64,000 nt of DNA. It comes from Mesorhizobium helmanticense (GTDB lineage Bacteria; Pseudomonadota; Alphaproteobacteria; Rhizobiales; Rhizobiaceae). Shown here in pieces: positions 33,839 through 43,528 of this stretch. The notes below the pieces were generated by a model. That model did not search any database and had not been told where the DNA came from. It saw only the letters and a program-made list of their open reading frames with translations. The position numbers and the translations under genes are program-made. The stretch covers positions 37,561-101,560 of the forward strand of contig NZ_PZJX01000031.1 in assembly GCF_003034915.1 (NCBI RefSeq), in the 5' to 3' direction. Every line of letters begins with the position of its first letter. The stretch's first letter is position 1.

Positions 33839-34864
33839 TCAGGCGGCCTTTTCCAACGCCGGTTGCCATTTTCCGAGGGCCGCCAGATGGTTCATGTGGG
33901 CGCGGTGGGCGAAGGCGGCCTGGCCGGCGGCGACATTCGCCGCCTTGCCGCTCCATGCTTTCTGCGGGGCTGCCTGCAAGGCGCGGCCATAGGAGAAGGT
34001 CAGCTTCCACGGGTGCGGGCCGATGGCGTTGATGGCGTTGAGGTTGGCGGTCGCTTCCTCGTCCTCCTGGCCGCCGGAGAGGAAGGCGATGCCCGGCACC
34101 GCCGCCGGCACCGTCTCGCGGAACAGTTTTATGGTCTTCTCGGCGACCTCCTCGGGGCTGCTCACCTTGCCGGATTTCTTGCCGGCCAGCACCATGTTCG
34201 GCTTCAGGATGGTGCCTTCGAGGACGACACGGGCCGCATAGAGCTCGGTGTAGAGTTTTATCAGCGTGGCCTTCGAGATCTCGTAGCAGGTGGCGATGTC
34301 GTGGGCGCCGTCCATCAGCACCTCCGGCTCGACGATCGGCACGATGCCGGCCTCCTGGCAGAGTGCCGCATAGCGGGCCAGCGCATGGGCGTTGGAGCCG
34401 ATCGAGGTGGCGGAAGGCACGCCCCTGGCAACATCGATGTCGATCACGGCGCGCCATTTGGCGAAGCGGGCGCCCATCTTGTAGTAGTCGGCGAGGCGCT
34501 CGCGCAGGCCGTCGAGCCCTTCGGTGACGGTGTCGCCGGGGAAGCCGGCCAGAGGCTTGGCGCCGGCGTCGACCTTGATGCCGGGGATGGCGCCCGCGGC
34601 CTTGATGATGTCGACCAGCGGCGTGCCATCGGCTGCCTTCTGGCGGATGGTCTCATCATAGAGGATGACGCCGGAAATGTATTTGGTCATCGCCTCCCTG
34701 GCGCGGAACATCATCTCGCGATAATCGCGGCGGCTGTCGGCGGTGGATTCCACACCGATGACGTCGAAGCGCTTCTTGATGGTGCCGGAACTTTCGTCGG
34801 CCGCCAGCAGACCCTTGCCGTCGGCCACGATCGCGGCGGCGATATCCTCGAGACGTTCGCTCAT
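33839..34864 (-). CDS. fba: Class I fructose-bisphosphate aldolase
   Basis: The 341-residue Schiff-base aldolase splits fructose-1,6-bisphosphate into GAP and DHAP. Lys221 in EGTILKPNMV is the Schiff-base lysine of the family. Other landmarks are GKGLLAADESSGTIKKRF near the N-terminus and FLSGGQ in GIAFLSGGQEDEEA. Class I enzyme in a rhizobial glycolytic cluster is typical. It lies downstream of pgk on the same strand with a 127-bp gap. Confidence 0.96.
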   Translation of the reverse strand: MSERLEDIAAAIVADGKGLLAADESSGTIKKRFDVIGVESTADSRRDYREMMFRAREAMTKYISGVILYDETIRQKAADGTPLVDIIKAAGAIPGIKVDAGAKPLAGFPGDTVTEGLDGLRERLADYYKMGARFAKWRAVIDIDVARGVPSATSIGSNAHALARYAALCQEAGIVPIVEPEVLMDGAHDIATCYEISKATLIKLYTELYAARVVLEGTILKPNMVLAGKKSGKVSSPEEVAEKTIKLFRETVPAAVPGIAFLSGGQEDEEATANLNAINAIGPHPWKLTFSYGRALQAAPQKAWSGKAANVAAGQAAFAHRAHMNHLAALGKWQPALEKAA

Positions 34865-34991
34865 TGTGGTTCTCCCTGAATTGGTCCGCCTAGCAGAACA
34901 TCAGCGCGAGGGAGGTTCAAGTCTAACCGTTCAGCTGCGGCTAGCGCGAATCGATTGAAAGTCGCCGACGCCCCTTCTTAGCCCTCTCGTT

Positions 34992-36188
34992 TCAGGGTTT
35001 CAGCGCGTCGACACCGGGCAAAGGCTTGCCTTCCATCCATTCGAGAAAGGCGCCGCCGGCGGTCGAGACGTAGGTGAAATCGTCGGCGACGCCGGCGTGG
35101 TTGAGCGCCGCCACCGTGTCGCCGCCGCCGGCGACGGAGACCAGTTTGCCGGCCTTGGTGCGCGCCGCCGCGTGCCTGGCTGCCGCGACCGTCGCATGGT
35201 CGAACGGCTCGATCTCGAAGGCGCCGAGCGGGCCGTTCCAGACCAGCGTCGCGGCGCGGTCGATCCATTCGGTAATGGTCTTCACGGTCTTTTCGCCGAC
35301 ATCGAGGATCATCGCGTCGGCCGGCACCTCCGATATGGCGACGGTCTGGCTGGCCGCACCCGCCTTGAACTCCTTGGCGACGACGCCGTCGACCGGCAGG
35401 ACGATGGCGCAGCCGGCCTCCGCCGCCTCGATCATGATCTGCTTGGCGGTGCCGGCGAGGTCGTGCTCGCAGAGCGATTTCCCGACATCGGTGCCGCGCG
35501 CGGCAAGGAAGGTGTTGGCCATGCCGCCGCCGATGACCAGCGCGTCGACCTTCTTCACCAGATTCATCAAGAGGTCGATCTTGGTCGAGACCTTGGCGCC
35601 GCCGACGATGGCGACGACGGGACGGGCCGGATTGCCGAGGCCCTTTTCCAGCGCGTCGAGTTCAGCCTGCATGGTGCGGCCGGCAAAGGCCGGCAGAAGC
35701 TGGGCCAGACCTTCCGTCGACGAATGGGCGCGGTGCGCGGCGGAAAAGGCGTCGTTGACGAAGATGTCGCCATTGGCGGCGAGTTTTTCGGTGAAGGCCG
35801 GGTCGTTCTTTTCCTCGGCCTTGTAGAAACGGGTGTTTTCGAGCAGCAGCACGTCGCCCTTGTTCATGGCGGCGACAGCGCTTGCAGCCTTGTCGCCGAT
35901 ACAGTCGGACGCAAAGCCGACGGGGCGGCCAAGCACCTCCGCTGTCGCCCGGGCGATCGGCTCGAGCGAGAATTCAGGAGTCGGGCCCTCCTTGGGGCGG
36001 CCGAAATGGGCAAGCAGGATGACCTTGGCGCCCTTGCCGGACAATTCGGCGATGGTCGGCGCGATGCGCTCGATACGGGTGGCGTCGGTGACTTTGCCGT
36101 CGGCAACGGGAACATTGAGGTCGACGCGCACCAGCACGCGCTTGCCGCCGATGTTGCCGATGTCGTCCAGTGTCTTGAAGCCGGCCAT
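34992..36188 (-). CDS. pgk: Phosphoglycerate kinase
   Basis: The 398-residue enzyme transfers phosphate from 1,3-bisphosphoglycerate to ADP. Motifs include KRVLVRVDLNVPVADGKVTD, LLAHFGRPK and the C-terminal GPLGAFEIEPFDHATV plus SVAGGGDTVAAL. ATG 36188 has AAAGGGA at about six bases upstream; a longer start at 36245 is not needed. In most rhizobia pgk follows gap directly; here a transporter gene separates them. Confidence 0.97.
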   Translation of the reverse strand: MAGFKTLDDIGNIGGKRVLVRVDLNVPVADGKVTDATRIERIAPTIAELSGKGAKVILLAHFGRPKEGPTPEFSLEPIARATAEVLGRPVGFASDCIGDKAASAVAAMNKGDVLLLENTRFYKAEEKNDPAFTEKLAANGDIFVNDAFSAAHRAHSSTEGLAQLLPAFAGRTMQAELDALEKGLGNPARPVVAIVGGAKVSTKIDLLMNLVKKVDALVIGGGMANTFLAARGTDVGKSLCEHDLAGTAKQIMIEAAEAGCAIVLPVDGVVAKEFKAGAASQTVAISEVPADAMILDVGEKTVKTITEWIDRAATLVWNGPLGAFEIEPFDHATVAAARHAAARTKAGKLVSVAGGGDTVAALNHAGVADDFTYVSTAGGAFLEWMEGKPLPGVDALKP

Positions 36189-36296
36189 GCTGATCCCTTT
36201 CGCGAAAAATCGCCGGGACCATACCCCGCGCCAATGACGATGCAAGACCTGCGACAGGCCTAGACGGAAAATATGACCCGATGCCTGTGTGAGTGG

Positions 36297-38201
36297 TCAG
36301 TTCTCAGTCGCGGCCTTTTCCACCGCTGGTTCCGGGGTCGGCTTCGCGTCCGCCTGTGCCTCGGCAATCCGCGTCTCGGCAATCTGCGTCTCGGTTGGCT
36401 TGCGCCAGTTGCGGACGAAGGCGGCGATGCGGTCGCCGATCTCACCGGCGCTGAGGAACACCGGCACCCGCGCCACCGGCGCGGTCGGTTCGAAGGAAAG
36501 ACCGAGGCCTGTGATCCTGCCCTTGTCGTCGACGTCGCGGACGATCAATTCGATCGGGCCAAGCAGCACGCGGTCGGCATATTCGGCATGGCCGCCCAGC
36601 CGCGCCGTCACCAGGGCGCCGACGGTCAGCTTGCGTTCCTCCTCGGTCAGGCCGGTCGAATAGGCTGCTTCCAGTTCCGCGGCGGAGCGCGCCGGGTCGA
36701 CGGCGAAGGCGCCGAAGAAATCCGCATCCTCGGGATCGACCACCGCGCGGCTGGCGAACAGCTTGTCGAGCAGGCGCGGATAGCGGTCCGGCACGAAGAT
36801 ATAGACGTGGTCGCCGGCGGTCAGCCTGCCCATGTCCTGGAAGCGCATCGAGCGCCCGTCGCGCAGCACCAGCGAGGGCCGCGCCCAGCGTGGAATGCGT
36901 TCGCCGCGGGCCACCGGGCTGCCGGGCGCCACGCGGTAGGCGAGCAGCTCGTGATGGGCGGAACCCGGCAGTTCGAGCTCGACCTTGTCCAGCGGCCCGA
37001 GGCGGGCCGGCACGATCAGGCCGAGGCGGCGCGCCAGCGGGCCGACGGTCCATCCCTGGATGACCAGCGACACCAGCACGACGATGAAGGCGATGTTGAA
37101 GATGAAGCGGCCGTTCTCCAGGCCGCCGAGCACCGGGGTGATGGCGAGCAGGATCGACACGGCGCCGCGCAGGCCGACCCAGGAGATGAAGGCGATCTCG
37201 GGGCGTGGCAGGCGAAACGGGATCAGGCAGACCCAGACGGCGATCGGCCGCGCCACGAAGATGAGGAACAGGCCGAGCAGCACCGCCGGCACCAGGATCG
37301 CCGGAAATTGCGAGGGCGTGGCGAACAGGCCGAGGATCAGGAACATGATGATCTGCGCCAGCCACGACATGCCGTCCTGGAAGCGCTTGAGAATGGTGAC
37401 GGCGCGGATGTCTGAATTGCCGGCAACCAGGCCGGCGAGATAGACCGCGAGGAAGCCGGAGCCGCCAATGGCGCCGGCGGCGGCGAACACCATCAGCGAC
37501 AAGGTCAGCACGAAGATCGGCAGCAGGCCGTGATCGAGATTGAGCCGGTCGACAAGGCGCACGATGGCGAGGCCACCAAGCACGCCGACGATGGCGCCAA
37601 GTCCCATATTGATGAGAAAGCCGAGGAAAAGGTCGGTGACCAGCATCTTGGCTTCAGGGTTGGCGTGAGCCGCGATGATCTCCACCAGGGTGATGGTCAG
37701 GAAAATGGCGATCGGATCGTTGGTGCCGGACTCCACCTCGAGCGTGGAGCGCACACGCTCGCGCAGGTTGATCTCGCCGGCACGCAACAGGAAGAAGACC
37801 GCCGCCGCGTCGGTCGAGGCGACGGCAGCCCCGAGCAGGAAGGATTCCAGCCAGGTGAGATCGATAAAATAATGGGCGGCGGCGCCGAACAGGCCGGTGG
37901 TCAGCAACACGCCGAAGGTTGCCAGCGAAAGCGCCGGTGCTGCCGCCTGCCGCAGCGCGTTGAGCGGCGTACCGAAGCCTGAATCGAACAGGATGACGGC
38001 CAGCGCCAGCGAGCCGGCAAAATAAGCCAGCCGCGCATTGTCGAACTCGATGCCAAGGCCGTCGGTTCCGGTGGCAAGGCCGATGCACAAAAATAGCAGC
38101 AGGAGAGGGGCGCCGAAGCGGAAGGCGATCAGGCTCGAAAACGCGGCGGCAACGACGAGCGCGGTGCCGACCAGCGTTACGAGATAGATCGCATGCTCCA
38201 T
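36297..38201 (-). CDS. Potassium/proton antiporter (NhaP2/CvrA type)
   Basis: The 634-residue protein has about 12 spans of a CPA1 monovalent cation/proton antiporter in the N-terminal 400 residues, with AVILFDSGFGTPL and the acidic ESGTNDPIAIFLT likely to be ion-coordinating. A TrkA_C-like domain (about 430-500, RWARPSLVLRDGRSMRFQDM) and a CorC_HlyC-like region (about 500-600) follow, as in CvrA. A 30-residue repeat-like tail (IAETRIAEAQADA) is hydrophilic. It likely exports K+ against H+. It sits between gap and pgk. Confidence 0.92.
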   Translation of the reverse strand: MEHAIYLVTLVGTALVVAAAFSSLIAFRFGAPLLLLFLCIGLATGTDGLGIEFDNARLAYFAGSLALAVILFDSGFGTPLNALRQAAAPALSLATFGVLLTTGLFGAAAHYFIDLTWLESFLLGAAVASTDAAAVFFLLRAGEINLRERVRSTLEVESGTNDPIAIFLTITLVEIIAAHANPEAKMLVTDLFLGFLINMGLGAIVGVLGGLAIVRLVDRLNLDHGLLPIFVLTLSLMVFAAAGAIGGSGFLAVYLAGLVAGNSDIRAVTILKRFQDGMSWLAQIIMFLILGLFATPSQFPAILVPAVLLGLFLIFVARPIAVWVCLIPFRLPRPEIAFISWVGLRGAVSILLAITPVLGGLENGRFIFNIAFIVVLVSLVIQGWTVGPLARRLGLIVPARLGPLDKVELELPGSAHHELLAYRVAPGSPVARGERIPRWARPSLVLRDGRSMRFQDMGRLTAGDHVYIFVPDRYPRLLDKLFASRAVVDPEDADFFGAFAVDPARSAAELEAAYSTGLTEEERKLTVGALVTARLGGHAEYADRVLLGPIELIVRDVDDKGRITGLGLSFEPTAPVARVPVFLSAGEIGDRIAAFVRNWRKPTETQIAETRIAEAQADAKPTPEPAVEKAATEN

Positions 38202-38372
38202 CCGAATTTGCCCCTCACATTCGTGTCCCTCTCGAATTACGGGAGAGTGAGGCGAAGACGTGACCAGTGCAAGGCGGGAGGGCGGCTTTTTGGCCTATGC
38301 CGCTGATTTTCGCAGGTTTTGATGCTCGCAGTACAATCGTGCCGGCCAAAGCGCGAAGCGGTCCTGCTCCAA

Positions 38373-38401
38373 CAAAAACGCCCGGACGAAGCCGGGCGTT
38401 T
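38373..38401 (-). terminator. Intrinsic terminator after gap
   Basis: AACGCCCGG (38377-38385) and CCGGGCGTT (38392-38400) form a stem with loop ACGAAG. On the minus strand TTTTTGTT follows. It lies 21 bases past the gap stop and separates gap from the antiporter gene. Confidence 0.85.
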
Positions 38402-38421
38402 CAGGTCGCGAGGAGAAGAGA

Positions 38422-39432
38422 TCAGGCGATGGTCTTGCCGAAGGCGACCGATGTGTCGCCCATGCGGTTGGAGAAGCCCCATTCATTGTCGTACCAGGAC
38501 AGCACCGAAACGAAGTTTCCGTCCATGACCTTGGTCTGGTCGAGTGCCATGACCGAGGAGCGCGGATCGTGGTTGAAGTCGATCGAGACATTCGGATGGT
38601 GAGTGACGCCGAGGATGCCCTTCAGCTTGCCGTTGGAAGCGGCGATCACCGCCTCGTTGATTTCCTGCACGGTGGTCGAACGCTTGGCGATGAACTTGAA
38701 GTCGACGACCGAGACGTTGGGGGTCGGCACGCGGATCGAGATGCCGTCGAGCTTGCCCTTGAGGTCGGGCAGCACGAGGCCGATCGCCTTGGCTGCACCC
38801 GTCGAGGTCGGGATCTGCGACAGGGCCGCGGCGCGGGCGCGGTATAGATCCTTGTGCATGGTGTCCAGCGTCGGCTGGTCGCCGGTGTAGGAGTGGATCG
38901 TCGTCATCATGCCCTTTTCGATGCCGACGGCTTCGTGCAGCACGGCTGCCAGCGGCGCCAGGCAGTTGGTGGTGCAGGACGCGTTGGAGATGACGATGTG
39001 GTCCTTGGTCAGCTTGTCGTGGTTGATGCCATAGACGACAGTGAGGTCGGCGCCTTCGGCCGGCGCCGAGACGATGACGCGCTTGGCGCCGGCAGTCAGG
39101 TGCGCGGCGGCCTTGTCGCGCGCGGTGAAGATGCCGGTGCATTCGAGCGCGATGTCGATGCCGAGTTCCTTCCACGGCAGCTGCGTCGGATCCTTGATCG
39201 CGGTGACCTTGAACGTCTCCTTGCCGACGGTGATCTTGTCGCCGGAGACCGTCACTTCATGCGGGAAGCGGCCATGCACGCTGTCGTAGCGCAACAGATG
39301 CGCATTGGTCTCGACCGGGCCGAGGTCGTTGACAGCGACGACGTCGATGTCCTTGCGGCCGGATTCATGGATGGCGCGCAGGATGTTGCGGCCGATGCGG
39401 CCGAATCCGTTGATGGCAACTCTGACGGTCAT
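38422..39432 (-). CDS. gap: Glyceraldehyde-3-phosphate dehydrogenase, type I
   Basis: The 336-residue protein has NAD-binding INGFGRIGRN and the catalytic Cys153 in SNASCTTNCLAP, with the usual C-terminal segment SWYDNEWGFSNRM. It catalyses oxidative phosphorylation of GAP in glycolysis. It lies downstream of tkt on the same strand (158-bp gap). A terminator follows it. Confidence 0.97.
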   Translation of the reverse strand: MTVRVAINGFGRIGRNILRAIHESGRKDIDVVAVNDLGPVETNAHLLRYDSVHGRFPHEVTVSGDKITVGKETFKVTAIKDPTQLPWKELGIDIALECTGIFTARDKAAAHLTAGAKRVIVSAPAEGADLTVVYGINHDKLTKDHIVISNASCTTNCLAPLAAVLHEAVGIEKGMMTTIHSYTGDQPTLDTMHKDLYRARAAALSQIPTSTGAAKAIGLVLPDLKGKLDGISIRVPTPNVSVVDFKFIAKRSTTVQEINEAVIAASNGKLKGILGVTHHPNVSIDFNHDPRSSVMALDQTKVMDGNFVSVLSWYDNEWGFSNRMGDTSVAFGKTIA

Positions 39433-39590
39433 TTTTCTCTCCCTGAGAGCTGAAAGGCAGACGATTGGTCCGCAGCTTCATAGCGGCGGACGGGCAAAGA
39501 ATCTAGCCATACACGGCTTGGATTTAAATCGATTAGGTTGGGCCAACCCACCAAACCGCTGCACGCGGAGTGGTGGGCTTCTCCTCAACC

Positions 39591-41582
39591 TTACTTCCCG
39601 TGCAGACGGGTTTCCGCCGCCTTGGCCGCGGCTTCGGCGGTGATGCCGAAATGCGGATAGAGCTGTTCGATCGAGCCCGAAGCGCCGAAGCCGGTCATGC
39701 CGATGAAGATGCCGTCGATGCCGATGAGATGATCCCAGCCCTGGCGGATGCCGGCTTCGATCGCCATCTTCACCGGCGCGTCGCCGATCGTCTTTCTGCG
39801 GTAGTCGTCGCTCTGCTTGTCGAACAGTTCGAAGCAAGGGACCGAGACGACGCGGGTCGGGTGGCCGTGCTTTTCCAGCAATTCGCGGGCGGCAAGCGCG
39901 ATCTCGACCTCGGAACCGGTGGCGAAGATCGTCACCGCCGCCTCGCCGCTGGCAGCGGCCAGTTCATAGGCTCCTTGACTGCTGAGGTTCTTGGCCGAGA
40001 ATTCGGTGCGCACCGTCGGCAGGTTCTGGCGGGTCAGCGCCAGCGTCGATGGCGTCTTTTCCGTCTCGAGGGCCAGCTGCCAGCACTCGGCGGTCTCGAC
40101 CGCGTCGGCCGGGCGGAAGACGTTGTGGTTCGGAATGGCGCGCAGTGCTGCCAGATGCTCGACCGGCTGGTGGGTCGGGCCGTCTTCGCCGAGACCGATG
40201 GAATCATGGGTCATGACGAAGATCGAGCGGATGCCCATCAGGCAGGCAAGGCGCATCGACGGGCGGGCATAGTCGGAGAAGCACATGAAAGTGCCGCCAT
40301 AGGCGATGAGGCCGCCATGCAGCGTCAAGCCGTTGATCGCGGCGGCCATGCCATGCTCGCGGATGCCATAATGGACGTAGCGCTGGCCGTAATCATCCGG
40401 AGTGATGTTCTTGGTCTGGCTGGTCTTGGTGTTGTTGGAACCGGTCAGGTCGGCCGAGCCGCCGATGGTTTCAGGCACCGCGCCGTTGATGACTTCCAGC
40501 GCCATCTCCGACGATTTGCGGGTGGCGACCTTCGGCTTGTCAGCCGAGAGCTTCTTCTTGTAGTCGGCGATAACGGCATCGAAATTGGCCGGCAGCTTGC
40601 CAGCGATGCGGCGCTCGAACTCAGCCTTCAGCTTGGGCTCGGCCTTGGCGAGGCGGGCTTCCCAGTCGGTGCGGGGCTTGGCGCCAGCCTTGCCGGCGGT
40701 GCGCCAGGCATCGAGGATGTCGGCCGGAATCTCGAAGGGAGGATAGTCCCAGCCGAAGAACTTCCGCGCGCCGGCAATTTCCTCGGCGCCGAGCGGCGAG
40801 CCATGCGCCTTGTTGGTGCCGGCCTTGGTCGGCGCGCCGAAGCCGATGGTCGTCTTGCAGGCGATCATCGTCGGCTTGTCGGAGTGGCGGGCAGCCTCGA
40901 TGGCATAGGCGATCGCTTCGGGGTCCTGGCCGTCAATGTGGCTGGCGTTCCAGCCCGAAGCCTGGAAGCGGGCGACCTGGTCGGTGTTGTCGGCGAGCGA
41001 CACCGGACCGTCGATCGAGATGTTGTTGTTGTCCCAGAAGACGATCAGCTTGTTGAGCTTGAGGTGCCCGGCAAGCGCGATGGCCTCCTGACTGACGCCT
41101 TCCATCAGGCAGCCGTCACCCGCCAGCACATAGGTGTAGTGGTCGACAAGGTCGTTGCCGAAGGCGGCGTTCATGATGCGCTCGCCGAGCGCGAAGCCGA
41201 CCGAATTGGCAAGGCCCTGGCCGAGCGGCCCGGTCGTCGTCTCGATGCCCGTGGCATGGCCGTATTCGGGATGGCCCGCGGTCTTCGATCCCAACTGGCG
41301 GAAGTGCTTGATCTGGTCGAGGGTCATGTCCTCGTAGCCGGTCAAATGAAGCAGCGAATAGAGCAGCATCGAACCATGTCCGGCCGACAGGATGAAACGG
41401 TCGCGGTCGGGCCAATGGGGGTTCTTCGGATCATATTTCAGGAAGCGCGTGAACAGCACCGTGGCGATATCGGCGCAGCCCATGGGCAGGCCGGGGTGGC
41501 CGGAGTTCGCCTTCTCGACGGCGTCCATGGAGAGAAAACGGATCGCATTGGCCATCCGGTCATGTTGTTCACGCGACGTCAT
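39591..41582 (-). CDS. tkt: Transketolase
   Basis: The 663-residue TPP enzyme moves two-carbon units between sugar phosphates. The TPP-binding segment is VLAGDGCLMEGVSQEA to WDNNNISIDG, and the pyrimidine domain shows YGIREHGMAAAINGLTLHGG. ATG 41582 follows a perfect GGAGGA; an upstream frame extension to 41642 is not needed. It is the first gene of the tkt-gap-pgk-fba block. Confidence 0.96.
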   Translation of the reverse strand: MTSREQHDRMANAIRFLSMDAVEKANSGHPGLPMGCADIATVLFTRFLKYDPKNPHWPDRDRFILSAGHGSMLLYSLLHLTGYEDMTLDQIKHFRQLGSKTAGHPEYGHATGIETTTGPLGQGLANSVGFALGERIMNAAFGNDLVDHYTYVLAGDGCLMEGVSQEAIALAGHLKLNKLIVFWDNNNISIDGPVSLADNTDQVARFQASGWNASHIDGQDPEAIAYAIEAARHSDKPTMIACKTTIGFGAPTKAGTNKAHGSPLGAEEIAGARKFFGWDYPPFEIPADILDAWRTAGKAGAKPRTDWEARLAKAEPKLKAEFERRIAGKLPANFDAVIADYKKKLSADKPKVATRKSSEMALEVINGAVPETIGGSADLTGSNNTKTSQTKNITPDDYGQRYVHYGIREHGMAAAINGLTLHGGLIAYGGTFMCFSDYARPSMRLACLMGIRSIFVMTHDSIGLGEDGPTHQPVEHLAALRAIPNHNVFRPADAVETAECWQLALETEKTPSTLALTRQNLPTVRTEFSAKNLSSQGAYELAAASGEAAVTIFATGSEVEIALAARELLEKHGHPTRVVSVPCFELFDKQSDDYRRKTIGDAPVKMAIEAGIRQGWDHLIGIDGIFIGMTGFGASGSIEQLYPHFGITAEAAAKAAETRLHGK

Positions 41583-41842
41583 GGTTCCTCCGGGGTGGGG
41601 GTTCGGGCGTTGGAAAAGCCCTTGGAAAAGGGTGCGCGACACATAGCAGGCGCGGCCCTTGAGTCAACAAATCGGTGCGTTTTTGCCGGGCTTGTGATGC
41701 CGTAACCCCGCTACATTAGCGTTAGCGGGGGACAGTCGCGAGAGCTTTATTGACGTCGCCTTCACACGGTGGGTAATGTTTCCGACATAACGCGTTCTGA
41801 ACGTGAATGATTCGGTGATGGGCAGGGCGCAGGACGAAAGCC

Positions 41843-42115
41843 ATGACCGGGGAAACGACGCTTAAGGAAGTTATCGCCAGGCTGGGTAGAGCCATCGAGG
41901 GGCTGGAAAACGCCGTGGTGGCCAAGCTCGAGAACGAGCGGGACTATTCGGAGGCCGAGGCCGAGGTGCAGCGCATGAACGCTGACCGCTCGCGGCTGGC
42001 GCAGGAACTCGACAATTCCGAAGCGCGCGCCGAACGGCTGGAGGATGCCAACAAGGAAGTCTCGCGCCGGCTGGTGACCGCCATGGAAACCATCCGCGCC
42101 GTGCTGGACAGATAG
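41843..42115 (+). CDS. DUF4164 coiled-coil protein
   Basis: The 90-residue protein is almost entirely predicted coiled coil (EAIEGLENAVVAKLENERDY-like heptads to AQELDNSEARAERLEDANKE). It matches DUF4164, a small family next to zapA in rhizobia. Spacing to zapA is 11 bases, so both are one operon. A role together with ZapA in division is suggested only by position. Confidence 0.9.
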   Translation: MTGETTLKEVIARLGRAIEGLENAVVAKLENERDYSEAEAEVQRMNADRSRLAQELDNSEARAERLEDANKEVSRRLVTAMETIRAVLDR

Positions 42116-42126
42116 GGGCTGGCCCA

Positions 42127-42510
42127 ATGGCACAAGTCACGGTTTCCATAGACGGCAAACAATATCGCATGGCCTGCGACGAGGGTCAGGAAGAGCACCT
42201 GATCGACCTCGCCGAGCGCTTCGACCGCTATGTCTCGCATCTGAAGGATTCGTTCGGCGAAATCGGCGACCAGCGGCTGACCGTGATGGCCGGCATCATG
42301 GTCATGGATGAGCTTTCCGAACTGCAAAAGCGCGTCAAGGGCATGGAGACTGAAGTGCTGACGCTGCGCAAGACGCGCGACGACGCGCTGACCAAGGCCG
42401 ACAAGAACGACAGCGTGCTGACCGGCGCGCTTGGCGCGCTGGCCCAGCGCATGGAGGATCTGGCGACGACGCTGGCGACGAAGAGGCCTGAGCCCGGGCA
42501 TTCTCAATAG
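42127..42510 (+). CDS. zapA: Cell division protein ZapA
   Basis: The 127-residue protein has the ZapA domain: VTVSIDGKQYRMACDEGQEE, LIDLAERFDRYV and MAGIMVMDELSELQKRV, then a C-terminal coiled coil. ZapA binds FtsZ and cross-links Z-ring filaments. In many alphaproteobacteria the 6S RNA gene follows zapA, but I could not recognise it in the 212-bp gap downstream. Confidence 0.93.
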   Translation: MAQVTVSIDGKQYRMACDEGQEEHLIDLAERFDRYVSHLKDSFGEIGDQRLTVMAGIMVMDELSELQKRVKGMETEVLTLRKTRDDALTKADKNDSVLTGALGALAQRMEDLATTLATKRPEPGHSQ

Positions 42511-42722
42511 AGCGGCCTGTCTCCTTCGGAGGCACATCGTCCCGGCACTTTGAACTTCGCGGCAGGAATTCCTTCTGCATTTGCCGAGAACGGACGGAAA
42601 TTATTCGCCACCGACAGCGATGCCGGCGGCAACTGACGTTTGAAGGATGGCGCCAGAGTGGTAGAAAAGGTGGAGCGGCGCCCGTGATCGGGGCCGGCTG
42701 CAATTTAGGGTAGGGAAACGCC

Positions 42723-43382
42723 ATGAGTCTTCGTATCAACGACATCGCACCGGATTTCACCGCCGAGACCACGCACGGGCCGGTCAGCTTCCATGAATGG
42801 ATCGGCGAGGGCTGGGCGGTGCTTTTCAGCCATCCGAAGAACTTTACACCGGTCTGCACCACGGAGCTCGGCATGATGGCCGGGCTGGAAGGCGAGTTCA
42901 AGAAACGCAACGTCAAGATCATCGGCATTTCCGTCGATCCGGTCGCGAACCACGCCAAATGGCAGGAAGACATCAAGACGGCGACCGGCCATTTGGTGCA
43001 GTATCCGCTGATCGGCGACAAGGATCTCAAGGTCGCCAAGCTATACGACATGTTGCCGGCGGGTGCCGGCGAGACCTCGGAAGGCCGCACGCCCGCCGAC
43101 AACGCGACGGTGCGTTCGGTCTACGTCATCGGTCCCGACAAGAAGATCAAGCTGGTCCTCACCTATCCGATGACGACCGGCCGCAACTTCGATGAAATAT
43201 TGCGCGCCATCGATTCCATGCAGTTGACCGCCAAGCACCAGGTGGCGACGCCGGCGAACTGGAAGCAGGGCGAGGATGTCATCATCACCGCCGCCGTTTC
43301 GAATGAGGACGCTATCAAACGTTTCGGCGCTTACGAGACGATCCTGCCCTATCTCAGGAAGACCAAGCAGCCTTCTGGCTGA
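42723..43382 (+). CDS. 1-Cys peroxiredoxin (Prx6-like)
   Basis: The 219-residue protein has the peroxidatic Cys45 in NFTPVCTTELGMM and the C-terminal extension typical of Prx6 (WKQGEDVIITAAVSNEDAIK). It reduces peroxides and alkyl hydroperoxides. It is followed 146 bases later by an MBL-fold hydrolase on the same strand. The resolving Cys is absent, in line with the 1-Cys group. Confidence 0.95.
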   Translation: MSLRINDIAPDFTAETTHGPVSFHEWIGEGWAVLFSHPKNFTPVCTTELGMMAGLEGEFKKRNVKIIGISVDPVANHAKWQEDIKTATGHLVQYPLIGDKDLKVAKLYDMLPAGAGETSEGRTPADNATVRSVYVIGPDKKIKLVLTYPMTTGRNFDEILRAIDSMQLTAKHQVATPANWKQGEDVIITAAVSNEDAIKRFGAYETILPYLRKTKQPSG

Positions 43383-43528
43383 CAAGGCGCTACGGAACAG
43401 TTTTTGGCTTTCTCGCTCTTGCGAGCCAAGTTGTGCTTGACTGACCCACCCGAGTGGAGAACCATGCTCCTCTCGGGTGCCGGCAGAGAAAATCATTCCT
43501 GCCGGGCGTTGGTTTGAGGAAGCCGAAA

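Noticed and set aside
42511..42722. Possible 6S RNA gene after zapA
   Set aside because: Location is right for alphaproteobacteria, but I could not build the long rod with a central bubble by eye. A covariance search (Rfam RF00013) would decide.
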